Part shown: positions 15,190 through 22,494 of the stretch, one piece after another
Layout: each line of letters starts with the position of its first letter
Numbering within the stretch: the first letter of the stretch is position 1
Assembly: GCF_000564855.1 (NCBI RefSeq)
Contig: NZ_AYXG01000083.1
Span: 1 to 48,716 of the forward strand
DNA length: 48,716 bases
Direction of reading: 5' to 3'
DNA from: Actinokineospora spheciospongiae
GTDB taxonomy: Bacteria; Actinomycetota; Actinomycetes; Mycobacteriales; Pseudonocardiaceae
Position numbers and translations under genes: made by a program
Notes under the pieces: generated by a model
Database searches by the model: none
What the model was told of the DNA's origin: nothing
Seen by the model: only the letters and a program-made list of their open reading frames with translations

Positions 15190-16508
15190 ACGGCCGCGTC
15201 CTGCGCACCGAACTGCGCCGCTCGACCGCGCTCACCGCGGGCGCCGCCGTCGCCACCGCGGGCACCGCCGGGCTCTACGTGCTCGCCCTCAGCGACCAGA
15301 CCGGCCTGTGGGCACCGCAGTGGACCATGCTGGCGGGCATCCAGCGGATCATGCTGGTCGTCCTGTGGCCGCTCGCCCTGGGCGCGGGCGCCTGGCAGGC
15401 CAGGCGGGACCGGCGCTCCCGGATGGAGGAACTGCTCACCACCACACCGCGGCCGATCCGGTCCCGCGCCCTGCCCCCGGCCCTGGCCATGGGCATCTGC
15501 CTCGGCCTCGGGTACCTGCTGGTCCTCGCGGCGGGAGCGCTGGGCGTGTCGACGCCCTACCGACACCTCGGCTGGGTGCCCATCGCCGTGGCAGGCGCGC
15601 TGTCCCTGGTGGCGGCGGGGTGGCTCGGGCTCGGCATCGGCAGACTGCTGCCCTCGCAGTACACCCCACCCGTGCTCACGGTGGCCGGGTTCCTCCTGCT
15701 GGTGGTCCCGGTCCAACTGGCCAAGGACGGCCCGACGGGCGCGGCGGCCCTGCTGACGCCGAACCTGACCTCACCGCTCGACGAGGTCACCACCGTCACC
15801 ACCCCGGTCAGCCTCGGGCAGTCGGCGTGGTTCGCGGCACTGGCCCTCAGCGGCCTAGTGCTGCTCGCGGTCACCCGCCGCCGCACCGCGGCGTTGGCGG
15901 TCGTGCCCGCGGTGCTGGGGCTGGGCATCGCCCTCCCGGTGCTCACGGCGGCCCCCGCATCCGGCCTGGCGACCGACCCCGCCGCGACGGCAGAGGTCTG
16001 CACCACCGACGGCGGACCGGCGGTGTGCGTGCTCAAGGTCCACGAGAACGACCTGGCCGCCCTGGTCGGACCGGCCCGAACCGCGCTGACCCTGCTGGCG
16101 GAGCTGCCGGACGCCCCGACGTCCGTGCACGAGGTGCCCGCCGACCGACCGGGGCCGCAACCCGCCACCGAGGTGTGGCTCGACATCGAGAACCACCTCC
16201 CCGGCGGCAGTTGGCTCGGCACGGGCGACGAACTGGTGATGCGCGTCCTCGCAGGCGGAGGCACCCGGCCCTGCCCGGAACAGGTGGACCGGGGCCGGGC
16301 GCTGGCAACGGCCTGGCTGCTCAACCGCTTCCCCCTGCCAGGAGCGGTACCACCCACCGAACATGCCTCCCCTCGAGAAATCGACTGGTACGCCGAGCGC
16401 CAAGCGGAGTGGGACGACCTGCGCGCCCTGCCCCGCGACGAACAGGTACGCCGGGTCACCGCGATCCGCACGATCGGCCTCCAGTGCGTCCGGGGGGTCG
16501 AGCGATGA
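15186..16508 (+). CDS. ABC transporter membrane protein with C-terminal soluble domain
   Basis: 440 residues from a GTG overlapping the ATPase stop. Six to seven hydrophobic segments occupy roughly residues 12-260, with the cytoplasmic phrase ARRDRRSRMEELLTTTPRP, characteristic of ABC-2-like permeases, after the second segment. From ~265 to 440 the protein is soluble. That part has a Cys pair (VCTTDGGPAVC) that could form a disulfide if extracytoplasmic and ends in a charged helix (YAERQAEWDDLRALPRDEQ). The family is not one I can name beyond ABC permease. The domain may serve in sensing or substrate handling. It overlaps the next gene by ATGA. Confidence 0.82.
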   Translation: MNGRVLRTELRRSTALTAGAAVATAGTAGLYVLALSDQTGLWAPQWTMLAGIQRIMLVVLWPLALGAGAWQARRDRRSRMEELLTTTPRPIRSRALPPALAMGICLGLGYLLVLAAGALGVSTPYRHLGWVPIAVAGALSLVAAGWLGLGIGRLLPSQYTPPVLTVAGFLLLVVPVQLAKDGPTGAAALLTPNLTSPLDEVTTVTTPVSLGQSAWFAALALSGLVLLAVTRRRTAALAVVPAVLGLGIALPVLTAAPASGLATDPAATAEVCTTDGGPAVCVLKVHENDLAALVGPARTALTLLAELPDAPTSVHEVPADRPGPQPATEVWLDIENHLPGGSWLGTGDELVMRVLAGGGTRPCPEQVDRGRALATAWLLNRFPLPGAVPPTEHASPREIDWYAERQAEWDDLRALPRDEQVRRVTAIRTIGLQCVRGVER

Positions 16509-17068
16509 GACTGCTCGTGCTGTACCTGCGATCACGGCAGGTACCCACCGGGCTGCCCGGGGCCGTACTGGCGGTGACCACGATCGGACTGCTCGGGAAC
16601 GGGTCGACGAACCCCCAGGCGGCCGTGGCGTCCGCGGTGCTGGCCCTCGCGATCGGGCTGGCCGTGCTCGGCTACGGGCTCGGCGGAGCGGACCCCGCAC
16701 TGGAGCGGACCGCGTCCCTGCGCTGGCCACCGCGCCGGGCCGCGCACGTGCTGGCCACCGCGGCGGCGGTCGCGACCACGGCGCTGGCCGCGACCAGCGC
16801 ACCGACCGGGTTCGTGCTGCGCGCCGCGGTCGGCCTCGCGGGCCTCACCGCCCTCGCGGCCACCCTGCTCGGCAGGCAACTGGCCTGGACCCTGCCGGTG
16901 GCGGGGGCGACGGTCGCCGCGGCGATGCCACCGGTGGCGGACCCGCTCGCCCTGCGCCTGCTGACCTGGCCCGTCCAACCACTGGACAGCACGACGGCCA
17001 CGATCACCGCGGGCGCGCTCGGCGTCGCGGGCCTGGCCCTCTACACCGCGCGCGGCTGCCGAACCTGA
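16505..17068 (+). CDS. Small integral membrane protein of the sigma/ABC operon
   Basis: 187 residues, ATG overlapping the preceding TGA. Five to six hydrophobic segments alternate with short Arg-containing loops (for example ERTASLRWPPRRAA near residue 65). Composition is typical of ABC-2-like permease partners, so it is probably the second membrane half of the transporter, but the sequence has no diagnostic motif. It is the last gene of the operon that starts with the ECF sigma factor; 29 bp later the convergent SDR gene ends. Confidence 0.75.
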   Translation: MRLLVLYLRSRQVPTGLPGAVLAVTTIGLLGNGSTNPQAAVASAVLALAIGLAVLGYGLGGADPALERTASLRWPPRRAAHVLATAAAVATTALAATSAPTGFVLRAAVGLAGLTALAATLLGRQLAWTLPVAGATVAAAMPPVADPLALRLLTWPVQPLDSTTATITAGALGVAGLALYTARGCRT

Positions 17069-17097
17069 GCCACGCGCCGCCCGACACGGCGGGCGAC

Positions 17098-18063
17098 CTA
17101 CGCGCCGACCCCGCGGAAGGCGTCCACCCCGGTCAGCCGAGCCGACAGGTCCCACAACCGCGCCGCCTGCTCCGGGTCCACGGCGTAGTCGCGGACACCC
17201 GACGGGGCACCCGCCTCGGCGGGCTCCGCGACCTCGCAGTCCTCCAGGTAGAGACCACCCAACCCGTCGAGCCGCGGGGACGTGGCCGCCCAGACCTGGG
17301 TCGCGGCACCCTGCTCCGGGGACTTGAAGTCCACCAGGACCGTGCCGTCCTCGGCGTACCACCCGCGCTCCACCATCTCCTCGCGGCTCAGGTGGCGCTG
17401 CAACGGGGTCAGGATGCCCCCGGGGTGCACGGCGAAGGCCCGCACCCCGTGCGCGCGGGCGAGCGCGTCGAGCCGCACGGCGAACAGCACGTTGGCCGTC
17501 TTCGCCTGGCCGTAGGCCTCCCACTTGTCGTAGTCGCCCGAGGTGAAGTCCGGGTCGTCCCACCGGATCGGCGAGCGGTGGTGCCCGTACGACGACACCG
17601 CCACGACCCGCGCACCCGGCCGCAGCGCGGGCCACAACCGGTTCAGCAGGGCGAAGTGGCCCAGGTGGTTGGTCGCGAACTGCGCCTCCCACCCGGGGCC
17701 GACGCGGGTCTCCGGGCACGCCATGACGCCCGCGCTGTTGATCACCAGGTCGATCCCCCGGTCCGACGCCAGGAACCCGTCGGCGAACGCGCGCACGCCC
17801 TCCAGGTCCCCGAGGTCGAGCGCGGCCGTCTCCACCCCCTCGATCCCCGCCAGCGCCTCCGCCGCCACCGCGGGCCTGCGCGCCGGAACGACGACCCGCG
17901 CACCCGCTGCGGCGAGGGCGCGGGTGGTCTCCAGGCCGATCCCGGAGTAGCCACCGGTGACGATGGCGAGCTTGCCGTCGAGGTCGATCCCGGCCAGGAC
18001 CTCGGCCGCCGTGGTTCGCCCGTTGAAACCGGAACCGATCTTGTGCTGCTGGCTGACTGTCAT
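17098..18063 (-). CDS. Short-chain dehydrogenase/reductase
   Basis: 321 residues, longer than classical SDRs (about 250). This fits the retinol-dehydrogenase/WW-oxidoreductase-like group common in actinomycetes. Visible motifs are the nucleotide-binding TGGYSGIG at ~36-43, the NSAGV element replacing the usual NNAG, catalytic Ser in VAVSSYGHH, and the YGQAK motif supplying Tyr and Lys. It reduces or oxidises an unknown carbonyl/alcohol with NAD(P)H. The ATG at 18063 coincides with the predicted transcription start of a MerR-type promoter (separate entry), so the mRNA is probably leaderless. Confidence 0.9.
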   Translation of the reverse strand: MTVSQQHKIGSGFNGRTTAAEVLAGIDLDGKLAIVTGGYSGIGLETTRALAAAGARVVVPARRPAVAAEALAGIEGVETAALDLGDLEGVRAFADGFLASDRGIDLVINSAGVMACPETRVGPGWEAQFATNHLGHFALLNRLWPALRPGARVVAVSSYGHHRSPIRWDDPDFTSGDYDKWEAYGQAKTANVLFAVRLDALARAHGVRAFAVHPGGILTPLQRHLSREEMVERGWYAEDGTVLVDFKSPEQGAATQVWAATSPRLDGLGGLYLEDCEVAEPAEAGAPSGVRDYAVDPEQAARLWDLSARLTGVDAFRGVGA

Positions 18064-18100
18064 GGGACCAGGCTAGGAACTGGAGTGCGCTCCAGGTCAA
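18063..18100 (-). promoter_or_regulatory. MerR-type promoter/operator of the SDR gene
   Basis: Read on the minus strand, TTGACC (18100-18095) and TAGCCT (18075-18070) are separated by exactly 19 bp. The spacer is filled by the inverted repeat CTGGAG-4-CTCCAG (18080-18095). The over-long spacer with a central dyad is the signature of MerR-family control, where the regulator twists the DNA to realign the -35 and -10 boxes. The -10 box ends 6 bases before the ATG, so the transcript would begin at or next to the start codon. No MerR gene lies in the window. Confidence 0.75.
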
Positions 18101-18108
18101 ATCCCGCA

Positions 18109-18309
18109 GCTCAGCGCCCCGGGGTCCTGCCACCCCACCCGATACCAGCCTCTCGGCCTCGCAGCGGGTTTTGGTTCGGCAGTGATCGGTGCTGACGGTG
18201 TTTCTGGTTATCTTGATACAGGTTAGTTGGAGTGAATACCTGATTTGGGAGCGATCAGTCGCCTCTAGGTGGTGCAGCGTTCGAAGTGGCGCGGGAGTGG
18301 GAGAGCGGA
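18109..18309. other. AT-richer gene-free stretch
   Basis: About 200 bp between the SDR promoter and the end of the HATPase gene. GC content is visibly lower at 18170-18250 than anywhere nearby. It includes CAGGT and ACCTG arranged as an inverted pair around 18218-18243. Reading frames in both strands are short or have poor composition. I see no gene; it may be a regulatory remnant or recently acquired DNA. Confidence 0.45.
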
Positions 18310-18705
18310 TCAGCCCGCGCTGACCGCACACCTCGTCGACGACCTGCACACGCAGGTCATCACGGCCCACACGGTCTTGCCGTCGCGGGAGCGGCGGACC
18401 CCCCACTCGGTGAGCCCGTCGACGATGGCCATCCCCCGGCCCCGCAGCCGGGTCGGGTCACCGGACACCACGCGCGGTGGCGCGCTGGAGAAGTCGTCGA
18501 TCTCGACGGTGAGCAGCCCGCGGGAGTGGTCGTGGCGGACGCGGAAGCCGCCGATGCCGCCGCCGTGGTCGAAGGCGTTGGCCACCATCTCGACGCACAC
18601 GGCGAGGAACATGTCCGCCTGCTCGGAGGCCAGGAACTCCAGGTCGGCACCGATGATCGAGCGCAGTTCCGCAGCGGAAGCCACCGAGGGGACAGCGTGT
18701 CCCAT
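18310..18705 (-). CDS. HATPase_c-domain regulator (RsbW/SpoIIAB-like ATP-binding protein)
   Basis: 131 residues. It has the GHKL N-box EMVANAFDHG, a G1-like stretch VEIDDFSSAPP and the G2-box GRGMAIVDGL, as in the many stand-alone serine-kinase anti-sigma-like proteins of filamentous actinomycetes. Two in-frame ATGs lie at 18711 and 18705. The GGAGA immediately before them gives normal spacing only to 18705, so that start is chosen. The C-terminus is Cys/Ser-rich. In these genomes such genes often sit beside XRE regulators with DUF397 partners, but neither is present here. The partner (anti-anti-sigma or sigma factor) is unknown. Confidence 0.82.
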   Translation of the reverse strand: MGHAVPSVASAAELRSIIGADLEFLASEQADMFLAVCVEMVANAFDHGGGIGGFRVRHDHSRGLLTVEIDDFSSAPPRVVSGDPTRLRGRGMAIVDGLTEWGVRRSRDGKTVWAVMTCVCRSSTRCAVSAG

Positions 18706-19118
18706 TGTCATTCTCCAGCCCGAGTGTCCACGAAACGGACTTACCGTACCCGCACCGCGCACGGGCGCGCAGAGCGCCCACCACTCGCGTGCGCAGGTGA
18801 ACACGCCTCGAAACACACCCTGACAACTCGAACCCGCCTTGGCCGAAGCGACGGTGGGAAGCCGGATGAAAACCCGCCTCCGATTCGACGAAGGTCCACG
18901 AATCGGAGCCAGGCCCCGCCGGGAACCACTCCCCCGGTGCGAACCCCGAACACCGCTCTGGTTCGACACCGCCATCCCGAGCACCGCGGCGATTTCGCCA
19001 TGCCCCGGAATGCGAGCAAGCCGATGGCCAACCCGACCTGGCCGCCACCGACACGGCCGCCGGGGACACCGCGTGGCTCGGCCGGGTCGGTGGAGCCCCT
19101 TCCGCTCGACCCGCTGTT
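18706..19118. other. Gene-free divergent intergenic region with a 10-bp-stem hairpin
   Basis: This gap separates the HATPase gene (minus) from the GntR gene (plus). Frames here have inconsistent composition and no good start. A perfect inverted repeat CTCCGATTCG/CGAATCGGAG lies at 18878-18887 and 18899-18908 with an 11-base loop. It could end antisense or upstream transcription or act as an operator. Otherwise I see nothing. Confidence 0.5.
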
Positions 19119-19138
19119 TGTATACATTGCATGCAATG
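19119..19138 (+). promoter_or_regulatory. Palindromic operator overlapping the GntR start codon
   Basis: Two abutting palindromes are present: TGTATACA at 19119-19126 and the perfect 14-mer CATTGCATGCAATG at 19125-19138, whose last three bases are the ATG of the GntR gene. TATACA doubles as a -10 box, placing the transcript start within a few bases of the ATG (leaderless). TTGCATGCAA-type palindromes of this size suit dimeric GntR/FCD regulators, so autoregulation of the GntR-OsmC operon is likely. Confidence 0.7.
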
Positions 19139-19771
19139 GACGTTTACGACGAGGTCCGCGGCCTGATCGTGCTCGGCACGTACCCCGCCGGACAGCCGAT
19201 CACCGAGTTGGAGCTGTGCGAACGGCTCGGCGTCAGCCGCACGCCGGTCCGGGAAGCGTTGCGGCGCCTGGAAGGCGACGGCCTGGTGCGGGCCGCGCGG
19301 CGCGGTGTGACCGTCGTCGAACTGGATGCCAAGGCGCTGCGGGACGCCTACCTCGTGCGCGCCTGCTTGGAGGCGTTGACCGCGGAGTCGGCCGCGCGCA
19401 GGCAGCGGGACGGCGAGCTGTCCCCGGCGAACCTCGCCCGGCTCGTCGAGCACGCCGACCTGGCCGATCAGGCCACGCGGCAGGGGGACCTGGTCGCGGG
19501 TGTCCGGCACAACCGGGTGTTCCACGGGTACGTCGCCACGCTCGCGGACAACCCGGCGGCGTCGGAGGTGCTGGTTCGGATCTGGGACCAGATCACCGTC
19601 TCCACGCGGGCCTCGTTGACCGCGCCTGCCCGGCCGGTCCTGGTGGACGACGAGCACCGGCAGTTGATCGACGCCATCGCGGCGGGCGATCCGCAGCGGG
19701 CTGCCGCCCACGCGCGTGAACACGTCCTGTCCACGATGTCCGTTCTCACCGAACGAGGAGGAGAAACGTGA
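19136..19771 (+). CDS. GntR-family transcriptional regulator, FCD subfamily
   Basis: 211 residues. The N-terminal winged helix reads through ELELCERLGVSRTPVREALRRLEGDGLV, the classic FadR/GntR DNA-binding signature. The C-terminal ~140 residues are the all-helical FCD ligand domain with the Asp/His-rich metal or acid-binding positions (ARHN-like RHNRVFH, DDEHRQL, HAREH). It senses a small carboxylate-like ligand by family precedent. The start codon sits inside its own palindromic operator, and the stop overlaps the OsmC gene (GTGA), so the two are translationally coupled. It may therefore regulate an OsmC-type peroxidase in response to a metabolite or peroxide product. Confidence 0.92.
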   Translation: MDVYDEVRGLIVLGTYPAGQPITELELCERLGVSRTPVREALRRLEGDGLVRAARRGVTVVELDAKALRDAYLVRACLEALTAESAARRQRDGELSPANLARLVEHADLADQATRQGDLVAGVRHNRVFHGYVATLADNPAASEVLVRIWDQITVSTRASLTAPARPVLVDDEHRQLIDAIAAGDPQRAAAHAREHVLSTMSVLTERGGET

Positions 19772-20229
19772 GCAGGCAGCACGACTACCGGGTCACGGTG
19801 CGCTGGAGCGGCGACACCGGAGCGGGCTACCGCGACTACGTGCGCGACCACGACGTGGTCGTCGAGGGCAAGCCGGTGCTGAAGGGCAGCGCCGACCCCG
19901 CGTTCCGCGGCACGTCCGAGCGGTGGAACCCGGAGGAGCTGCTGGTCGCCTCCCTGTCGGAGTGCCACATGCTCACCTTCCTGTCGCTGTGCGCACGGGC
20001 AGGCGTCGTGGTGACCGGCTACGTGGACGCCGCCACCGGTGCGATGCGGGAGAAACCGGGCAACAGCGGCCGGTTCACCGAGGTCGTGCTGCGGCCGGAG
20101 GTGACCGTCGCCGACCCGGCCATGGTCGAGCGGGCCGAGGCGCTGCACGAGCGGGCGCACGACACGTGCTTCATCGCCAACTCGGTGAACTTCCCCGTCC
20201 GGCACGAACCGACCACGACCAGTTCGTGA
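19768..20229 (+). CDS. OsmC/Ohr-family protein
   Basis: 153 residues; GTG start overlapping the GntR stop, with a GAGGAGGAG ribosome-binding site. OsmC features are the NPEELLVASLSECHMLTFL helix with the first redox Cys at about residue 72, and the second Cys in HDTCFIANSVN near residue 133. The two cysteines make these proteins thiol peroxidases for organic hydroperoxides. Ohr proteins are usually controlled by MarR-type OhrR, so linkage to a GntR-FCD regulator is less usual. It is cytoplasmic, with no signal peptide. Confidence 0.9.
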   Translation: MSRQHDYRVTVRWSGDTGAGYRDYVRDHDVVVEGKPVLKGSADPAFRGTSERWNPEELLVASLSECHMLTFLSLCARAGVVVTGYVDAATGAMREKPGNSGRFTEVVLRPEVTVADPAMVERAEALHERAHDTCFIANSVNFPVRHEPTTTSS

Positions 20230-20836
20230 ACGCGGCTCGTCCGTGATCGGGCCGGTTCGGCCCGACCAGGGCGGAGTCCACCGCCAGACCGGGTTCCACG
20301 ATCACGCCGCGGGGGATGCGCGTCATCGGCGAGGCGATCGACCGCCCACTGCGCTGGGCGGCACTGTCCCCCTGACGTGGGTCGAGCGGCCGCGCGGGGT
20401 TGTCCGCAGCGGCAGGCACCGACGGGTGGTGACCCGCGCTGGGCAGTGCGGCGTGGCCGCGGTGAACGTCGATGACGTGGCGGGACACCGAGCAGTACCC
20501 CACCCGCCGCACGAAGAGATGGGGCGCCGTGCGACTCTCCGGATGGGGGTTCGGAGAGCCGCACGGCGCCCAGGGCCGCACGGAAACCGGGGCGGCGGCG
20601 GAGCGGTTGATCGCCGGGGCGCTGGCGGCCCACCGGGGCAGGCCACCGGGGACCTGCCGGATTCGCTGGAGGCCGACCTGCGGGCCGCCGGGATCGCGGT
20701 CGCGGTCCGGCCGGAACTCCGCGACCCCGCCCGCGTCCCGGCTGACACCCGCGTCCGACGCGGTACCGGACACGGTGGTGGAGCACCCGGCCGCCACCAC
20801 GCAGGACACGACCCCCACGAGCACACCCACGCGCAC
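20171..20836 (-). CDS. Putative lipoprotein with doubtful C-terminal part
   Basis: The N-terminus is convincing: a GTG at 20836 with GGAGGGAG at the correct spacing opens a short hydrophobic signal ending in VVAAGCSTT. That is a lipobox with Cys18, followed by the TVSGTAS phrase common to actinobacterial lipoproteins. After about residue 35 the sequence becomes Arg/Pro/Ser-rich and unlike a secreted protein. The frame runs through a strong hairpin (20522-20571) and ends 59 bases inside the convergent OsmC gene. The real product may have been truncated or frameshifted, leaving a gene remnant, or the coordinate of the true end is masked. A -10-like TAACCT lies upstream at 20872-20877. Confidence 0.45.
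   Translation of the reverse strand: MRVGVLVGVVSCVVAAGCSTTVSGTASDAGVSRDAGGVAEFRPDRDRDPGGPQVGLQRIRQVPGGLPRWAASAPAINRSAAAPVSVRPWAPCGSPNPHPESRTAPHLFVRRVGYCSVSRHVIDVHRGHAALPSAGHHPSVPAAADNPARPLDPRQGDSAAQRSGRSIASPMTRIPRGVIVEPGLAVDSALVGPNRPDHGRAAFTNWSWSVRAGRGSSPSWR
20522..20571. terminator. Strong 20-bp-stem hairpin
   Basis: The left arm at 20522-20541 and right arm at 20552-20571 pair over 20 bp with a single mismatch (A at 20534) and a 10-base loop. Arms begin GGGCGCCGTGCG and end CGCACGGCGCCC. No T-tract follows on either strand, as is usual for actinobacterial terminators. It lies between the OsmC stop and the lipoprotein start and probably ends transcription in one or both directions. Confidence 0.7.
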
Positions 20837-20896
20837 GACCCGCTCCCTCCGGCCCCACGTCACCGCCGAACCGGAGGTTAGCGAATCCGCGCCGGG

Positions 20897-20919
20897 CGGG
20901 TGCCCGTTCGAGGCACCCG
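20897..20919 (-). terminator. Hairpin after the SDR gene
   Basis: CGGGTGCC and GGCACCCG form an 8-bp stem with a 7-base loop just beyond the stop codon of the minus-strand SDR (which ends at 20929). No T-run is seen. It probably acts as the terminator of that gene. Confidence 0.55.
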
Positions 20920-20928
20920 GGGTCGGTC

Positions 20929-21603
20929 TCACCAGGCGACGGTTCCCTCGTCGTCGAAGAAGCCGCCGGTGGGGCCGTCGTCGTCCAGGGTCGCCAGCAT
21001 CACCGGGGTGGCGGCGCCCTGGGCGGCGGTGCGGTGCCCGGAGTGGCCGTTGAGGTCGGTGGCGCAGTGGCCGGGGCAGGCCGCGTTGACCCGGAGCCCC
21101 GGTTCGACCTTGGCGTAGAGGGCGGTGACGGCGTTGAGCGCGGTCTTGGACGGGACGTAGGCCAGCGACGGGGGTGAGGTGCCTGCCGCCATCCCGGCCA
21201 GTGAGCCGACGGAGCTGGAGACGTTGACGATCCGGCCGTGCCCGGACGCCCGCAGCAGCGGGAGCAGGGCCTCGGTGACGGCGATGACGCCGAAGACGTT
21301 GGTCTCGAACGCCTCGCGGATCGTGGTGAGGTCGGCTTCGCCGGGGGCGTTGAGCTTGCCGCCGGTGATCCCCGCGTTGTTGACGAGGACGTCGAGCCGG
21401 TCGAGGCTCGCCGCCGCCCGCTGGATCGAGGCCGGGTCGGTCACATCCAGTTGGAGGAAGCGCGCCCCGGTGTCGGCGGCGGCCTTCTCCCCCCGCTCGG
21501 CGTCCCGGCCGCCGAGGTACACGGTCAGCCCGCGGTCGACGAGCTGCTTGACGATCTCCAGGCCGATCCCCTTGGTGGCGCCGGTCACCAGTGCTGTGGT
21601 CAT
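20929..21603 (-). CDS. Short-chain dehydrogenase/reductase, classical type
   Basis: 224 residues. Motifs are the NADP-binding TGATKGIG at 7-14, DVTD for the adenine pocket, NNAG, catalytic Ser in IVNVSSSVGS, and the YVPSK pair. The Arg in GGRDAER after strand 2 favours NADPH. Length and motifs match classical SDRs. It is divergent from a LysR gene 69 bp away, a common arrangement in which the LysR protein controls the reductase. The substrate is unknown. Confidence 0.92.
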   Translation of the reverse strand: MTTALVTGATKGIGLEIVKQLVDRGLTVYLGGRDAERGEKAAADTGARFLQLDVTDPASIQRAAASLDRLDVLVNNAGITGGKLNAPGEADLTTIREAFETNVFGVIAVTEALLPLLRASGHGRIVNVSSSVGSLAGMAAGTSPPSLAYVPSKTALNAVTALYAKVEPGLRVNAACPGHCATDLNGHSGHRTAAQGAATPVMLATLDDDGPTGGFFDDEGTVAW

Positions 21604-21659
21604 GTCCCCAGTGTTGTGCCTGCTCAGCGCGGGGTCCAAGACCGGTTGGGTGGCTCTCG

Positions 21660-21674
21660 ATACCCTGGGGGTAT
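21660..21674. promoter_or_regulatory. LysR box (T-N11-A dyad) between SDR and LysR genes
   Basis: ATACCC-TGG-GGGTAT is a perfect 6+3+6 inverted repeat that fits the T-N11-A consensus of LysR-type regulators. It overlaps the first two bases of the LysR start codon at 21673. Binding here would repress the regulator's own gene and activate the divergent SDR. Confidence 0.7.
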
Positions 21675-22494
21675 GGATTCCCGAGAGCTGCGGTACTTCG
21701 TCGCGGTGGCCGAGGAACTGCACTTCGGCCGGGCGGCGACGCGGCTGGGCATGGCGCAGCCACCCCTGTCCCGCGCGATCCAGCACCTGGAGCGCAGGAT
21801 GGGCGTCGCGCTGCTCGACCGCACCAGCCGCTCCGTGGCGCTGACCGCCGCGGGTGAGGTGCTGCTGCGCGAGGGCAGGCGGGTGCTGACCGCGCTGACG
21901 GCCGCGGAGCGGCGCACCCAGCGGGCGGGCAGTGCGCGCCTGGTGCTGGCGATGAAACCGGTCAGCGACGGCGACCTGCTGGGCGAAATCCTCGCCGACT
22001 ACGCGGCCGACCCGGCCTCGATCGAGGTGGAGGTGCGGATCTGCGGCATCGGCGAGCAGTCGGGGCTGCTGCGCGCGGGTGAGGCGGACGCGGCCCTGCT
22101 GCGCTTCCCCCACGACGACCCGGAGGGCTTCGCCCACGAGGAACTGCTGACCGAGCGGGACGTGGCCGTGCTCCCCCGCACGCACCGCCTGGCCGACCGC
22201 GGGTCGCTGACCATGGCGGACCTGGACGGCGAGCAGTTCCCGCACTGGCCGGGCCACCCGCCCAACGGGGGCCCGCTGGTCCGCGACACCGCCCAGCTCA
22301 TGCAGTTGATCGCCCTGGGGCGCACGATCGCACTGCTGCCCGGGTCGGCCAGGCAGCACCTGCGCCCGGACCTGGTCAGCGTCCCGGTCACCGACGCCCC
22401 GATGACGACGATGGCGATCGCCTGGCCGGAGGACTCCCGCTCGCGCCCGCTGGCCGCTTTCGTCGAGGCGGCGGTGAAGGTCGCGCGGCGGTGA
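21673..22494 (+). CDS. LysR-family transcriptional regulator
   Basis: 273 residues. The N-terminal helix-turn-helix is textbook LysR (LRYFVAVAEELHFGRAATRLGMAQPPLSRAIQHLE), followed by the linker helix and a shortened periplasmic-binding-protein-like effector domain. The ATG at 21673 lies inside the LysR box. The final codons run into the stem of a bidirectional terminator. By arrangement its target is the divergent SDR gene. Confidence 0.93.
   Translation: MDSRELRYFVAVAEELHFGRAATRLGMAQPPLSRAIQHLERRMGVALLDRTSRSVALTAAGEVLLREGRRVLTALTAAERRTQRAGSARLVLAMKPVSDGDLLGEILADYAADPASIEVEVRICGIGEQSGLLRAGEADAALLRFPHDDPEGFAHEELLTERDVAVLPRTHRLADRGSLTMADLDGEQFPHWPGHPPNGGPLVRDTAQLMQLIALGRTIALLPGSARQHLRPDLVSVPVTDAPMTTMAIAWPEDSRSRPLAAFVEAAVKVARR

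Noticed and set aside
17069-17097. Terminator between the sigma/ABC operon and the SDR gene
   Set aside because: Only a 5-bp GC stem can be formed, which is too weak to call.
20472-20740. Possible plus-strand gene (MTWRDTEQYP..., then ...ADLRAAGIAVAVRPEL)
   Set aside because: Two plausible-looking pieces lie in different frames, the hairpin falls inside, there is no ribosome-binding site, and the minus-strand lipobox signal is stronger evidence.
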